Of a DNA stretch of 64,000 bases, positions 1 to 9,016 are shown piece by piece. The notes beneath the pieces were generated by a model. It searched no databases. It worked only from the letters and a program-made list of their open reading frames with translations, and was not told the origin of the DNA. The stretch's first letter is position 1. Every line of letters begins with the position of its first letter. The position numbers were made by a program, and so were the translations under genes. Source of the DNA: Rhizobium sp. FKL33 (GTDB taxonomy: Bacteria > Pseudomonadota > Alphaproteobacteria > Rhizobiales > Rhizobiaceae); contig NZ_STFX01000024.1 of NCBI RefSeq assembly GCF_005222915.1, positions 200,777-264,776 of the forward strand, read 5' to 3'.

Positions 1-359
1 CGGCTGACGCGACCTGACGGCAGCGGCCGCGAGCGAGTGCGCGCCACCGCCATGTCGATGTCCTGGTCGACGAGATCGTTATAGGTGCAGCCGGCGCCGC
101 GCATGGCGACCGAGCCGATGAAGAACAGGAGAAGATGGCCGATCAACTGCCAAAACGCTGGACGCCCTTCGGAAAGCGCGGCGTTTGCGGCGAGCGCCGC
201 CGACCAGAAGCAGGGCCACATCAACAACTGCCAGCCGATGGGCCGATCCCAGCGCGCGAGCTGCGCATAGGGCCAGGCCCAGCGCGGCAGAGCCCGGTAA
301 ACCCAGTTGTCGGAAGGCGCGTCGGCCACGCGGCCGTTGTCGGAAAATTGGCTGGTCAT
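1..359 (-). CDS. ubiA: 4-hydroxybenzoate polyprenyltransferase, N-terminal part (runs off the window)
   Basis: Integral membrane prenyltransferase that attaches the polyprenyl tail to 4-hydroxybenzoate in ubiquinone synthesis. Only the first 119 residues lie in the window; the frame stays open to base 1. Seen: a WDRPIGWQLLMWPC stretch (about residues 37-50) typical of UbiA helix 1, and the first Asp-rich motif NDLVDQDID at residues 94-102, which fits NDxxDxxxD and binds Mg-diphosphate. The ATG at 359 is chosen because the next in-frame ATG upstream (371) is followed by a stop. The second Asp motif and the other helices lie outside the window. Confidence 0.88.
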   Translation of the reverse strand, partial: MTSQFSDNGRVADAPSDNWVYRALPRWAWPYAQLARWDRPIGWQLLMWPCFWSAALAANAALSEGRPAFWQLIGHLLLFFIGSVAMRGAGCTYNDLVDQDIDMAVARTRSRPLPSGRVS

Positions 360-410
360 GACCTAAGCCATGACCACGACATCCGGCAGGCGTCAAGCGG
401 GCATTGCGTC

Positions 411-1217
411 TCAGGGCAGCGTGAAGCCGAATTTGTAGCTGGTGGAGATGCCGACCACGAACTGATCCTTGGAGCCGCGCTCCTCAACCAGGCTCGAATC
501 GGCGGCGGGGCCGACGAGACGATTATACTGGCCGAACACGCCCGCCTCGATGCGGTCGGTCGCCTTCCAGACGACTTCCGAACCGAAACCGACCGACTTG
601 AAGCCGCCCTCTGGATCATAAGCCGACAGGCCATGCTTGGCGCTGCGCTTCTTGGTGACCTTGTAATAGGCGTCCATATAGTCTTCGGAGGCGATCGACA
701 GGCGCGGACCGGCGGAGACCCGCACCGTATCGGTCACGTCCACGAAGCCATCAAGCGCGAGGTCGGCGACGACGCCGTTATGGCTGCGGATGCCGTGGCG
801 GATTTCGGTGCGGAAGCGCATCCAGTCGGTCGGATAGACTTCGCCGAACACGCCGGCTTCCAGGCCGAACTTGACCGCCTTCAACGCCTTGAGATCATCG
901 GACGTGTCGCGGTCGCGCGGCATCACCAGCTTGCCGGTGATGCCGGCGCGGATCATGTCGTTCTCGAAGAGAGCGAAGGACGGATTGTCGTCGCGCGAGG
1001 TGAAGCGCGGCGCCGTCGCCGACTGCCGGCTGAGCGAGATGATCGGCGAGGCCTGGAGAATGTAGGACTTGGAGCCTTCGAAGCGCGGCGCGACGAAGCC
1101 AGAGGCGCCAGCCTTTAGATACCAGTCGCCCGACCAGAAATACTGACCGTCTTCCGCGAGAGCGGAAAGCGGGAGCGTGACGAGTGCGGCGGCGAGAACT
1201 AGGGCGCGACGGGACAA
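411..1217 (-). CDS. MipA/OmpV family outer-membrane protein
   Basis: 268 residues. An N-terminal signal peptide (about residues 1-21, ending ALA) is followed by alternating hydrophobic/polar segments and a C-terminal strand ending in a Phe-rich KFGFTLP, as in beta-barrel outer-membrane proteins. The pattern, with the GDWYLKAGASGFVAPRFEGS start of the mature protein, matches MipA/OmpV proteins, originally linked to the murein-synthesis scaffold in E. coli; the substrate here is unknown. The start is TTG, supported by AGGAGG five bases upstream. It lies downstream of ubiA's start on the same strand and is divergent from purD. Confidence 0.8.
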   Translation of the reverse strand: MSRRALVLAAALVTLPLSALAEDGQYFWSGDWYLKAGASGFVAPRFEGSKSYILQASPIISLSRQSATAPRFTSRDDNPSFALFENDMIRAGITGKLVMPRDRDTSDDLKALKAVKFGLEAGVFGEVYPTDWMRFRTEIRHGIRSHNGVVADLALDGFVDVTDTVRVSAGPRLSIASEDYMDAYYKVTKKRSAKHGLSAYDPEGGFKSVGFGSEVVWKATDRIEAGVFGQYNRLVGPAADSSLVEERGSKDQFVVGISTSYKFGFTLP

Positions 1218-1405
1218 GGAAACCTCCTACTGGCGTTCGCCTCAATTAGACGAAACCTGTTATGCCGGCATTTACGATAAGACTGTCCTAACGGATTTGG
1301 TTACCGGATGTCTAACGCTGAGTTGCGCCCATCCCGATCAATCCAGGCCTTGACCTTTCCGCCCACCGGGTTAAACCGCCCGAAAGTTCACGATGGAGGC
1401 TGCGC

Positions 1406-2677
1406 ATGAAGGTTCTGCTGATCGGTTCGGGCGGGCGCGAACACGCCTTGGCGTGGAAGCTGGCGCAATCTCCGCTTCTCGGCAAACTCTACGCCGCGCC
1501 TGGCAATCCCGGGGTCGCCGATCACGCCGAACTGGTCGCGCTCGATGTCGACGACCACAAAGCCGTGGTTTCCTTCTGCAAGGACAAGGCGATCGATTTC
1601 GTCGTCTTCGGACCGGAAGCGCCTCTCGTCGCAGGCCTGAGCGACGTGTTGCGCTCAGAAGGTTTCCTGTGCTTTGGCCCATCCCAGGCAGCGGCGCAGC
1701 TCGAGGGCTCCAAGGGCTTCACCAAGGATCTCTGCGCCCGCTTCAACATTCCGACCGGCGCCTATCAGCGCTTCAACAACGCGCCCAAAGCCAAGGCTTA
1801 TGTCCGGGCGCAGGGCGCGCCGATCGTGGTCAAGGCCGATGGTCTGGCGGCAGGCAAGGGCGTCACGGTGGCGATGACCATCGAGGAAGCCTGCGCGGCG
1901 ATCGACGACTGTTTCGAAGGCGCATTCGGCGCGGCCGGCGCGGAAGTCGTGGTCGAAGCGTTTCTCGACGGCGAGGAAGCCAGCTTCTTTGCGCTTTGCG
2001 ACGGCAGGACGGCGCTGGCGCTGGCCTCGGCTCAGGATCATAAGCGCGTCGGCGATGGCGACACCGGCCCCAACACCGGCGGCATGGGCGCCTATTCCCC
2101 CGCCCCGGTGATGACGCCTGACCTTACCGAGCGCACGATGAAGGAGATCATCGAGCCGACCATGCGCGGCATGGCGGAGATGGGCCATCCCTTCACGGGC
2201 GTTTTCTTCGCCGGCCTGATGATCACCGACAAGGGTCCGGAACTCATCGAATACAATGTCCGCTTTGGCGATCCGGAATGCCAGGTGCTGATGATGCGGA
2301 TGAAATCCGATCTTCTTCCGCTTCTGCTCGCCGCCGCCAGGGGTGAACTCGACCGCGCCCAGGTGGAATGGCGCGATGAGACAGCTCTGACGGTGGTGAT
2401 GGCCTCCAAGGGCTATCCCGGCGCCTATGACAAGGGCACGGAGATCGAGGCGCTGCCGGAAAATGCCGCGAATCTGCACGTGTTCCACGCCGGCACGGCG
2501 CTCAAGGACGGACGCCTCGTGGCGACCGGCGGACGCGTTCTCAATGTGACGGCGCTCGGCGACAGCGTGTCGGAGGCGCAGAGCAAGGCCTATCGCGCCA
2601 TCGATGATCTGCGCTGGGAAAGCGGCTTCTGCCGCCGGGACATCGGCTGGCGCGCGGTCGCTCGCGAACGGAATTAA
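1406..2677 (+). CDS. purD: phosphoribosylamine--glycine ligase
   Basis: Second step of de novo purine synthesis: ATP-dependent joining of glycine to 5-phosphoribosylamine to give GAR. 423 residues, the usual length. Seen: N-terminal [19 protein letters not shown], the ATP-grasp region with [13 protein letters not shown] near residues 140-152, the [11 protein letters not shown] signature, and the metal-binding segment [17 protein letters not shown] lies 8 bases before the ATG. It is monocistronic or followed by the small secreted protein 80 bp downstream. A weak TTGACC at 1350 could be a -35 box, but I see no matching -10. Confidence 0.96.
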   Translation: MKVLLIGSGGREHALAWKLAQSPLLGKLYAAPGNPGVADHAELVALDVDDHKAVVSFCKDKAIDFVVFGPEAPLVAGLSDVLRSEGFLCFGPSQAAAQLEGSKGFTKDLCARFNIPTGAYQRFNNAPKAKAYVRAQGAPIVVKADGLAAGKGVTVAMTIEEACAAIDDCFEGAFGAAGAEVVVEAFLDGEEASFFALCDGRTALALASAQDHKRVGDGDTGPNTGGMGAYSPAPVMTPDLTERTMKEIIEPTMRGMAEMGHPFTGVFFAGLMITDKGPELIEYNVRFGDPECQVLMMRMKSDLLPLLLAAARGELDRAQVEWRDETALTVVMASKGYPGAYDKGTEIEALPENAANLHVFHAGTALKDGRLVATGGRVLNVTALGDSVSEAQSKAYRAIDDLRWESGFCRRDIGWRAVARERN

Positions 2678-2757
2678 CGTCTCGTTCACCAGCACTGCTG
2701 ACCGGACCTTAAGAGATTTTTCATAAGCTTCCCGAAATTCGTTATCGGGAGCCTGTC

Positions 2758-3222
2758 ATGCGTCTGGCCGTCATCGCCGCCCTCGCCGCCGTATCCGCTC
2801 CGGCCTTTGCCGGATCGATCGACGTGAAGTCGACAGATCGGACCAATCGCAGCGTCGAGTTCATTCGTTGCGACTTCTGTGAGCCGGAGGTGGAAGCCAA
2901 GCAAAAGGCCGAAGCGCCGGTTCTGAAGCCGGGCGAACAGAAGATCGAAATCCGCACGGTCAATGGCCAGAAGATGATCTACCGCACCGAAGCCTTCATG
3001 GGCGGGTCCCCGGTAGTGATCGTCAGCAAACTTCCCGCGAGTCTCGACAGTGCGGTGGCTGGAGCCGAAACGCCTCCCTCGGAACCGCAGCCGGTCATCG
3101 ACCGGGACGCCACCACGTCGGCGGTTACGGCCGATATGCAGCCCATGCCGCCTGCGCATGAAGAGGCGAAGGCCGAACCGCAATCCTTCGATCCGGCGAA
3201 ACTGGAATTGCGCCTGCGTTGA
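2758..3222 (+). CDS. small exported hypothetical protein
   Basis: 154 residues. Cleavable-looking signal peptide (MRLAVIAALAAVSAPAFA), then a mature region with an IRCDFCEP motif (two Cys separated by two residues) near residue 38-44 and a Pro/Ala/Glu-rich, probably disordered C-terminal half. Likely periplasmic. I do not recognise a family; the pair of cysteines could bind metal or form a disulfide, which is inference. Its stop directly abuts the stop of the convergent DUF523 gene. Confidence 0.62.
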   Translation: MRLAVIAALAAVSAPAFAGSIDVKSTDRTNRSVEFIRCDFCEPEVEAKQKAEAPVLKPGEQKIEIRTVNGQKMIYRTEAFMGGSPVVIVSKLPASLDSAVAGAETPPSEPQPVIDRDATTSAVTADMQPMPPAHEEAKAEPQSFDPAKLELRLR

Positions 3223-3711
3223 TCAATCCGCCGCCAGCCTGGCGGCGAGACGGTCGATATCGACGGGCGCGAAGACCTCGACGCCGTTTTCGGCCAGCAG
3301 GGCCGCCGTGACGCCCCTGCCCTCATGGCGCCGACCGGAAAACGCTCCATCATAAATACTGAGCGACCCGCAGGACGGACTGCCGTCGATCAGAAGCGCA
3401 TATCGACAGTTCTCGTCGCGAGCCTTGCGCAGCGCCTGCCGCGCGCCTTCCACGAACATGTCGGTCACGTCAGCGCCGTCGACATCGACCACCCGCCCCT
3501 CGCCTGCGAGCACGGCGTCGCCCGTGGCCTGCGCGGCGATTTCCGCGGCAGGACGCGGGGTCTGGAACCCGCCGGCCAGTTCCGGACAGAAGGACACGAG
3601 CCGGCCCTCGCTGCGCCAGCGGTCGATCAGCGGATGGGCAAACAGCTTGCCCTTGCCGTCATAGCGCACCGGCGCGCCCAGAAGACAGGCGCTGATCAGG
3701 ATCTTATCCAT
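3223..3711 (-). CDS. DUF523 domain protein
   Basis: 162 residues. Matches the DUF523 family: the start KILISACLLGAPVRYDGKGK, the CPELAGGFQTPRPAAEI block and DGSPSCGSLSIYDG with conserved cysteines. Function is not established; the conserved Cys residues suggest a metal or Fe-S ligand set (inference). Its ATG overlaps the last 8 bases of moaB, so the two are translationally coupled in an operon ispE-moaB-DUF523 read on the minus strand. Confidence 0.83.
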   Translation of the reverse strand: MDKILISACLLGAPVRYDGKGKLFAHPLIDRWRSEGRLVSFCPELAGGFQTPRPAAEIAAQATGDAVLAGEGRVVDVDGADVTDMFVEGARQALRKARDENCRYALLIDGSPSCGSLSIYDGAFSGRRHEGRGVTAALLAENGVEVFAPVDIDRLAARLAAD

Positions 3712-4252
3712 TGCCGCGCCTGAGATGCTCGTCGAGCCTCGGCATGATCTCCACGAAGTTGCAGGGCATGTGGCGATAATCGAGCTGCAGCTTGAGAATG
3801 CCGTCCCAGGCGTCCTTGCAGGCGCCGGGCGAGCCGGGCAGCACGAAGATGAAGGTGGCGTTGGCGACGCCGCCGGTGGCGCGGGACTGGATGGTCGAGG
3901 TGCCGATCTTGTCGTAGGAGATGCGGTGGAAGACTTCCGAGAAGCCGTCCATACGCTTTTCGAACAGCGGCTCCAGCGCTTCCGGCGTCACGTCGCGGCC
4001 GGTGAAGCCGGTGCCGCCGGTCGTGATGACCACATCGATGCGTTCATCCAGCGTCCAGGCCTTGACCTGATCGAAGATCGCCTGCTTGTCATCCGTCACG
4101 ATGGCCCGGGCTTCCAGCCGATGACCGGCTCCCTCTATCCGGGCGACCAGAGTGTCGCCGGAGCGGTCTTCGGCGAGGCTGCGCGTGTCGGAGACAGTGA
4201 GCACGGCGATGCCAACGGGGATGAACGGCCTGGTGTCGTCGATGCGAGACAT
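3704..4252 (-). CDS. moaB: molybdenum cofactor biosynthesis protein B
   Basis: 182 residues of the MoaB/MogA fold, which handles molybdopterin adenylylation or a related step in molybdenum cofactor synthesis. Seen: GIAVLTVSDTRSLAEDRSGD near the start, the molybdopterin-binding VVITTGGTGFTGRDVTPEA and the C-terminal FVLPGSPGACKDAWDGIL. The frame is open far upstream into ispE, but the start MSRIDDTRPF at 4252 lies one base after the ispE stop and gives the normal family length. Translation is probably coupled to ispE. Confidence 0.92.
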   Translation of the reverse strand: MSRIDDTRPFIPVGIAVLTVSDTRSLAEDRSGDTLVARIEGAGHRLEARAIVTDDKQAIFDQVKAWTLDERIDVVITTGGTGFTGRDVTPEALEPLFEKRMDGFSEVFHRISYDKIGTSTIQSRATGGVANATFIFVLPGSPGACKDAWDGILKLQLDYRHMPCNFVEIMPRLDEHLRRGNG

Positions 4253-4253
4253 A

Positions 4254-5126
4254 TCAGAATTCTCCCTTGGAAACGCAAGCCTGCCAATACCAGTGCGGCC
4301 GCTCCGCCTCAAGCGCGCGGCTTGCGGCCGAACGTCTTTCCTCATCCGCATAGATGGCAAAACAGGTCGCTCCGGAGCCAGACATGCGGGCGAAAAGCGG
4401 TTCGGTCGAGGAGAGAAGCGCCATCGCTTCCGGGATTTCCGGCGCCAATTGTTCGGCCGGCGGCTGCAGGTCATTGCGCGCGAGGCTGAGTGAGGCGACC
4501 CAATCGACGAGCCCTGCCCCTTCTGCCGGCAGCGACAGCGGTGGATTGGTCTTGTTGGCGAGCCGCTTGAAGATCGCCGGGGTGGCGACTTCCACCAACG
4601 GATTGACCAGCAGGATTTGCAGGCCGGGGAAATCGGGCACCAGCTTGATGTCCTCGCCGACGCCGCGAGCGACCAGGGGCCGGCTCTCCACGCACATCGG
4701 CACATCGGCCCCGAGCGGCAGACCGAGTTCACGCAGGTCTGCCGTGGCGAGACCGAGACCCCAAAAGCGGTTCAGGCCGCGCAAGGCGGCCGCCGCATCC
4801 GCCGATCCGCCACCGATGCCCGAGGCGATCGGCAGGTTCTTTTCGAGATGGATATGGACGGGAGACGCCTCGCGGTCCATCTCGCCGGCTCTCGTCCGCA
4901 AAGCATCTCGAGCCCTGAGCGCCAAGTTGCCCGAATCATTCGGCGACAACAAAGACCCGAAACGGCCCGACAGGCTGAATCCGTCTCGCTCGGCTGGCGC
5001 GAAGGTCACACGGTCGCCGGCGCTCGCGAACACCACAAGCGAATCCAGAAGATGATAGCCGTCGGCGCGCTGACCCGTGACATGCAGCGCGAGATTGATT
5101 TTCGCGGGCGCGAATTCTTCGATCAT
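4254..5126 (-). CDS. ispE: 4-diphosphocytidyl-2-C-methyl-D-erythritol kinase
   Basis: GHMP-family kinase of the MEP isoprenoid pathway; phosphorylates CDP-ME at the 2-hydroxyl. 290 residues. Seen: the substrate segment EFAPAKINLALHVTGQRADGYHLL at the N terminus (broken here by motif borders PAKINL and GYH), the glycine-rich ATP loop LPIASGIGGGSADAAAALR, and the C-terminal MSGSGATCFAIY. It is the first gene of an operon with moaB and the DUF523 gene. Isoprenoid supply also connects to the polyprenyl synthase at 7.7 kb and ubiA at the window start. Confidence 0.95.
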   Translation of the reverse strand: MIEEFAPAKINLALHVTGQRADGYHLLDSLVVFASAGDRVTFAPAERDGFSLSGRFGSLLSPNDSGNLALRARDALRTRAGEMDREASPVHIHLEKNLPIASGIGGGSADAAAALRGLNRFWGLGLATADLRELGLPLGADVPMCVESRPLVARGVGEDIKLVPDFPGLQILLVNPLVEVATPAIFKRLANKTNPPLSLPAEGAGLVDWVASLSLARNDLQPPAEQLAPEIPEAMALLSSTEPLFARMSGSGATCFAIYADEERRSAASRALEAERPHWYWQACVSKGEF

Positions 5127-5208
5127 AGGTCACCGTGCATTGGGCGGCGGTTTCGTACAGCTTGCGAAGCATCCTGACACAGGACGGCCAACCACCCAGT
5201 TCGTCACC

Positions 5209-5295
5209 CTCGGGCTTGTCCCGAAGGTCCGCTTTGGAAAACAATGACGCTCGAACGTCACTTCAGCCGATGCAGATGCTCGGGACAAGCCCGAG
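5209..5295. repeat. inverted pair of REP-like intergenic elements
   Basis: The 16-mer CTCGGGCTTGTCCCGA at 5209-5224 recurs as its exact reverse complement at 5280-5295, and each arm is flanked by GTCA-type sequence (GTCACC before the first, CATGAC after the second). Each copy is itself partly palindromic (TCGGG...CCCGA). Such CGGGCTTGTCCCG elements are widespread short intergenic repeats in alphaproteobacterial genomes. It lies between ispE's start and the end of the TPR gene and could form a long hairpin in read-through RNA. Confidence 0.7.
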
Positions 5296-5324
5296 CATGA
5301 CGGTTCGCCTCTCGGCTGGAACAG

Positions 5325-7484
5325 TCAGTTCTTGACCGGCAGCTTCAGCACCTGGCCGGGCGTCAGCGCGTTGGGACGCCGCTTGAGATCCGGATTGAGC
5401 TCGATGATTTCCCGGAACCGGTGTCCGTCGCCGAGGCGATCGCGGGCGATGATCCAGAGGTTGTCGCCGTTGACGACCGTATGGGTGGCCGCTTCGGTCG
5501 CAGGAGCGGGTTCGGTGACGGCTGGCGTCGCCGCCGGCTTGTCTTCCGTCTTCGGGGCGTCCTCAGTCTGCGTCTGCACCGGCTGGGCTGGCGCGGCCTT
5601 GATCGGCTCGGCAGCGGCAGGCGTCACTTTCGCAGGCTCCGGCGTCTTGGCTTCCGTGGCGGGCGGCGTCTGCTGCGCGGTCTTCACCGATTTGGTCGTC
5701 TCGGCGCTCGCTTCGATCGGCGGCAGGCCTTCGCGAATCTTTTTCTGGATCTTCGGGATCAAATCGGCGTCGGGCTTCAGTTCGAGCGCCGTCTTCCACT
5801 GGAAGATCGCTTCGAGCTTGCGGCCGACGCGCCAATAGGCGTCGCCGAGATGGTCGTTGATGGTCGCGTCCGACGCCCGGAGGTCGGTGGCGCGCTCCAG
5901 TTCGGACACTGCATCGTCAAAACGACCGAGACGGTAATAGGCCCAACCGAGCGAATCGACGATGTAACCATCATCGGGACGCAGATCGACGGCCTTGCGG
6001 ATCATCTCAAGGCCTTCCTCGAGATTGATGTTCATGTCGACCCAGGAATAGCCGAGATAGTTGAGCACCTGCGGCTGATCCGGATAGAGCGCCAGCGCCT
6101 TGCGGAAATTCGGCTCGGCGAGATCCCACTTCTTGAGACGCTCGTAAGCGATGCCGCGCTGGAAGAAGATCGACCAGTCGGTGCGCTTGGGCATGGGCCC
6201 GATGACTTCGACCGCCTTGTCGTAATTGGCGGCCATTTCGGCATATTCCTTGTTGTCGGACAACAGGCTGCCGTAAGCGAGATAGGCGCGGGCGTCGCGC
6301 GGATCGGCGGCGATGGCGGCCTTCAGATGCTCGCGCGCTTCCTCGATCTTGCCGGTGCCGGCGAGGTTGAGGCCGAGCTGAAGGTCGGCGACGCGGCGCA
6401 GGATCGAATCTTCCTGCACCTTGCGATACCATTCGATCGCCTTTTCCGGCTTGTCATTGGCCTCGGCGAGACCGCCGAGCAACACGGCTGTGTCCGCGTC
6501 CTTGGGCGACAGCGCGTTGGCCGTGACCAAATAGAAGGTCACGATATCCTGGGCGCTCGCCCGGTCCGGCGCGCTGGACAGCGACTGGTTGAGGGCGCCG
6601 CCGACCGAGAACAGCACCGAGGCCATGCCCTGGGTGGCGTCGGATATGGCGAAGTCGGGCTTCTCGCCCGCTTCGATCTTCTTGCGGAAGGCGTGCAACG
6701 GGATGTAGCCGGGCGCAAAGGTTTCGCCGGCCGAAATGGCGTCCAACGCTTTCTGGCGATTGCCGGCGCGAGCTTCGAGCGTCGCCAGCGCGATGACCGC
6801 GCGCATGTAGGTGTCGCTGGCGGCCGTGCCTTCTTCGCGGTTGGCCACGGTTTCGGCAAGCTTCCGGCGCGCGGTGTCGGTGTCGCCTGCGGCGGCGGCG
6901 ATCACGCCGGCCGTATAGTTGCGAAACACCGAGAACCATTCGGGGCCCTTGAGGCTGCCGGCGGCGGCGATGGCTTCCTTGGTCTTGCCTTCGCCGAACT
7001 TGCCCCAGGCGACGATCAGCGAATTGATCATGCGGTCGAGCTCGTTCGGGCCTTCATATTTCAGGAATTTATAGGCTTCCTCGAAATTCTTCTTGCGGAT
7101 GGCGTCGATGCCCCGGGCGATCTTGGCGATGCGCTCCACCGCCGGATCGTCTTTGAGCTTGACGGCTTCGGCCACGCCCTCGTCGAAATCGCCATTCATG
7201 AACAGGCAGATCATCAGCCGTTCGCGGACTTCGAGATTGGCGGGATCGAATTTCAGCGCCGTGCGGTAAAGCGTGATCGCGCTTTCGTAATCGTAATCGC
7301 CATCGGCGGTGCGGGCGGCCAGGAAAGCCCCGGAAAACGTGTCGACGCTCGCAATGTCGAACTTGACCTCGGGCGCCGCCGCTTCCGGCTTGGCGGCCTC
7401 GACGGCGAGGGCCGGCGCAGACAGAGTGAGAAGAACCCCAAGAGCCGTGCCGAGCTTCAACCGGCCGATGTTCAAGAATGCCAT
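5325..7484 (-). CDS. TPR-repeat protein with C-terminal LysM domain
   Basis: 719 residues. Signal peptide at the N terminus (MAFLNIGRLKLGTALGVLLT, ending near ALA), then about 550 residues of tetratricopeptide helices (for example the LGWAYYRLGRFDDAVSELER repeat), a Thr/Pro/Ala/Lys-rich linker of roughly 80 residues, and a LysM module in the last 50 residues (starting THTVVNGDNLWIIARDRLG). TPRs scaffold proteins and LysM binds peptidoglycan, so this is probably a periplasmic wall-anchored scaffold (inference). The ATG at 7484 is preferred over an upstream in-frame start at 7592 because it begins the signal peptide and has GAAAGG just upstream. Confidence 0.8.
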   Translation of the reverse strand: MAFLNIGRLKLGTALGVLLTLSAPALAVEAAKPEAAAPEVKFDIASVDTFSGAFLAARTADGDYDYESAITLYRTALKFDPANLEVRERLMICLFMNGDFDEGVAEAVKLKDDPAVERIAKIARGIDAIRKKNFEEAYKFLKYEGPNELDRMINSLIVAWGKFGEGKTKEAIAAAGSLKGPEWFSVFRNYTAGVIAAAAGDTDTARRKLAETVANREEGTAASDTYMRAVIALATLEARAGNRQKALDAISAGETFAPGYIPLHAFRKKIEAGEKPDFAISDATQGMASVLFSVGGALNQSLSSAPDRASAQDIVTFYLVTANALSPKDADTAVLLGGLAEANDKPEKAIEWYRKVQEDSILRRVADLQLGLNLAGTGKIEEAREHLKAAIAADPRDARAYLAYGSLLSDNKEYAEMAANYDKAVEVIGPMPKRTDWSIFFQRGIAYERLKKWDLAEPNFRKALALYPDQPQVLNYLGYSWVDMNINLEEGLEMIRKAVDLRPDDGYIVDSLGWAYYRLGRFDDAVSELERATDLRASDATINDHLGDAYWRVGRKLEAIFQWKTALELKPDADLIPKIQKKIREGLPPIEASAETTKSVKTAQQTPPATEAKTPEPAKVTPAAAEPIKAAPAQPVQTQTEDAPKTEDKPAATPAVTEPAPATEAATHTVVNGDNLWIIARDRLGDGHRFREIIELNPDLKRRPNALTPGQVLKLPVKN

Positions 7485-7662
7485 TCGACAGCCTTTCAAT
7501 GATGCGCTTTGCACAATCCGCTTCGCGCATGTGGCGACGTCGGCAGCGGCATGCAAGCCGACGACGCAAATCATAAGAATCCTTAAGACCACAATTCGCC
7601 AGACCTCACAAGAGATCCGGACGCGCGCTTAAGCGTCCGGCGCTACAGGGCGAAACAGGCAA

Positions 7663-8679
7663 TTAGTTGACGCGCGCAATACAAAATTCGATCACATCGA
7701 TCAAAGCCGACTTGAGCGGCGACGCCGGCAGAGCCGCAATCGCGTCATGCGCCATGGTGCCGTAATGATTGGCGCGGGCGATCGTGTCGGACAGCGAGCC
7801 GTATTTGGTGATCAGACCCATGGCGCGCTCGAGATTTTCTTCGGTCGATTCGCCGCCTTCGATGGCCTTGCGCCAGAAGGCCCGCTCATCCTCGGATCCG
7901 CGCCGCCAGGCGAGAATGACCGGCAGCGTGATCTTGCCTTCGCGGAAATCGTCGCCGGTGTTCTTGCCGAGTTCGGCGGCCTTGCCGCCGTAATCCAGCG
8001 CATCGTCGACGAGCTGGAAGGCGAGACCCAGATTCATGCCGTAGGAGCGCAGCGCGGCGCGATCGGCCTTGCTGGCGCCGGCGATGATCGGGCCGACTTC
8101 GGCGGCGGCGGCGAAGAGCGCGGCGGTCTTTGCGCGGATGACCTGCAGATAGTCGTCCTCTGTCGTCTCCATGTTCTTGGCGACCGACAATTGCAGCACT
8201 TCGCCCTCGGCGATGACGGTGGCGGCGGTGGCGAGCACATCGAGCGCGTCGAGCGAACCGACCTCGACCATCATCTTGAAGGCCTGACCTAGCAGAAAGT
8301 CGCCGACCAGCACGCTCGCCTGGTTGCCCCAGAGGATTCGCGCCGTCTTGCGTCCGCGGCGCATGTCGCTTTCATCGACGACATCGTCATGCAGAAGCGT
8401 CGCCGTATGCATGAATTCGACGCTTGCCGCGAGCTTCACATGGCCTTCGCCCTTGTAGCCGAACAGATTGGCCGACGCGAGCGTCAGCATCGGGCGCAGA
8501 CGCTTGCCGCCCGAGGAAATCAGGTGGTTGGCGACTTCCGGGATCATCTGGACGTCGGAACCAGCCTTCGACAAAATGAGTTGGTTCACGCGCTCCATGT
8601 CGGCCTTGGTCAGATCGACCAGAGGCTTGATGGACGCCTGTTTGTTTTTGCTTTCATCAAGCGGTATGACCACGCCCAA
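7663..8679 (-). CDS. ispB: long-chain polyprenyl diphosphate synthase (octa/decaprenyl type)
   Basis: Makes the long isoprenoid tail of ubiquinone from FPP/IPP. Seen: the first Asp-rich motif in LLHDDVVDESDMRRGR and the second in FQLVDDALDYGG, with GGKRLRPML before them. I chose the TTG start at 8679 (MGVVIPLDES) because CAGGAGC lies 8 bases upstream and family members usually begin just before the VIP segment; an in-frame ATG at 8715 would add 12 residues but has no ribosome-binding site. 338 residues from the chosen start. It is divergent from the DUF2007 gene, an arrangement common in Hyphomicrobiales. Confidence 0.92.
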   Translation of the reverse strand: MGVVIPLDESKNKQASIKPLVDLTKADMERVNQLILSKAGSDVQMIPEVANHLISSGGKRLRPMLTLASANLFGYKGEGHVKLAASVEFMHTATLLHDDVVDESDMRRGRKTARILWGNQASVLVGDFLLGQAFKMMVEVGSLDALDVLATAATVIAEGEVLQLSVAKNMETTEDDYLQVIRAKTAALFAAAAEVGPIIAGASKADRAALRSYGMNLGLAFQLVDDALDYGGKAAELGKNTGDDFREGKITLPVILAWRRGSEDERAFWRKAIEGGESTEENLERAMGLITKYGSLSDTIARANHYGTMAHDAIAALPASPLKSALIDVIEFCIARVN

Positions 8680-8797
8680 GGAACCGGCTCCTGTTGAATT
8701 CTTTGGGCGGACCATAAAAACCAAGGGGCCGAGCGGCAAGAGGCGAATTGACCCGGCGCCCATGAATTGACGAAATTTGACCCTCAGGGAGCGTGAA

Positions 8798-9016
8798 GTG
8801 ATCGAAATCATGCGCAGCAACGACCCGGTGACCATGTCCTACGCCGAAAGCCTGCTCAAAGACCGGGACATCGTCTGTTTCATTGCGGACCAGGGCATGA
8901 GCGTGCTCGAAGGCTCGATCGGCATCCTGCAACGTCGGCTTCTTGTGGAAGACGAGCGCATCGACGAGGCGCGGCGGACGCTTCGGGACGCCGGCCTCGG
9001 CGGGGAGCTAAGATGA
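8798..9016 (+). CDS. DUF2007 domain protein
   Basis: 72 residues from a GTG start with AGGGAG 7 bases upstream; an in-frame TTG at 8777 exists but lacks a site. Sequence pattern (RSNDPVTMSYAESLLKDRDI ... LLVEDERIDEARRTLRDAG) fits the DUF2007/putative signal-transducing small-protein family, a ferredoxin-like beta-alpha-beta fold. Function is not known. It overlaps the following methyltransferase by four bases (ATGA), so the two are translationally coupled. Confidence 0.85.
   Translation: MIEIMRSNDPVTMSYAESLLKDRDIVCFIADQGMSVLEGSIGILQRRLLVEDERIDEARRTLRDAGLGGELR

Noticed and set aside
1350..1378. Sigma-70 promoter for purD from TTGACC at 1350
   Set aside because: No acceptable -10 hexamer at 16-18 bases.
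5421..7502. Plus-strand frame of 693 codons opposite the TPR gene
   Set aside because: Composition of an antisense shadow; TPR, signal peptide and LysM are evident on the minus strand.
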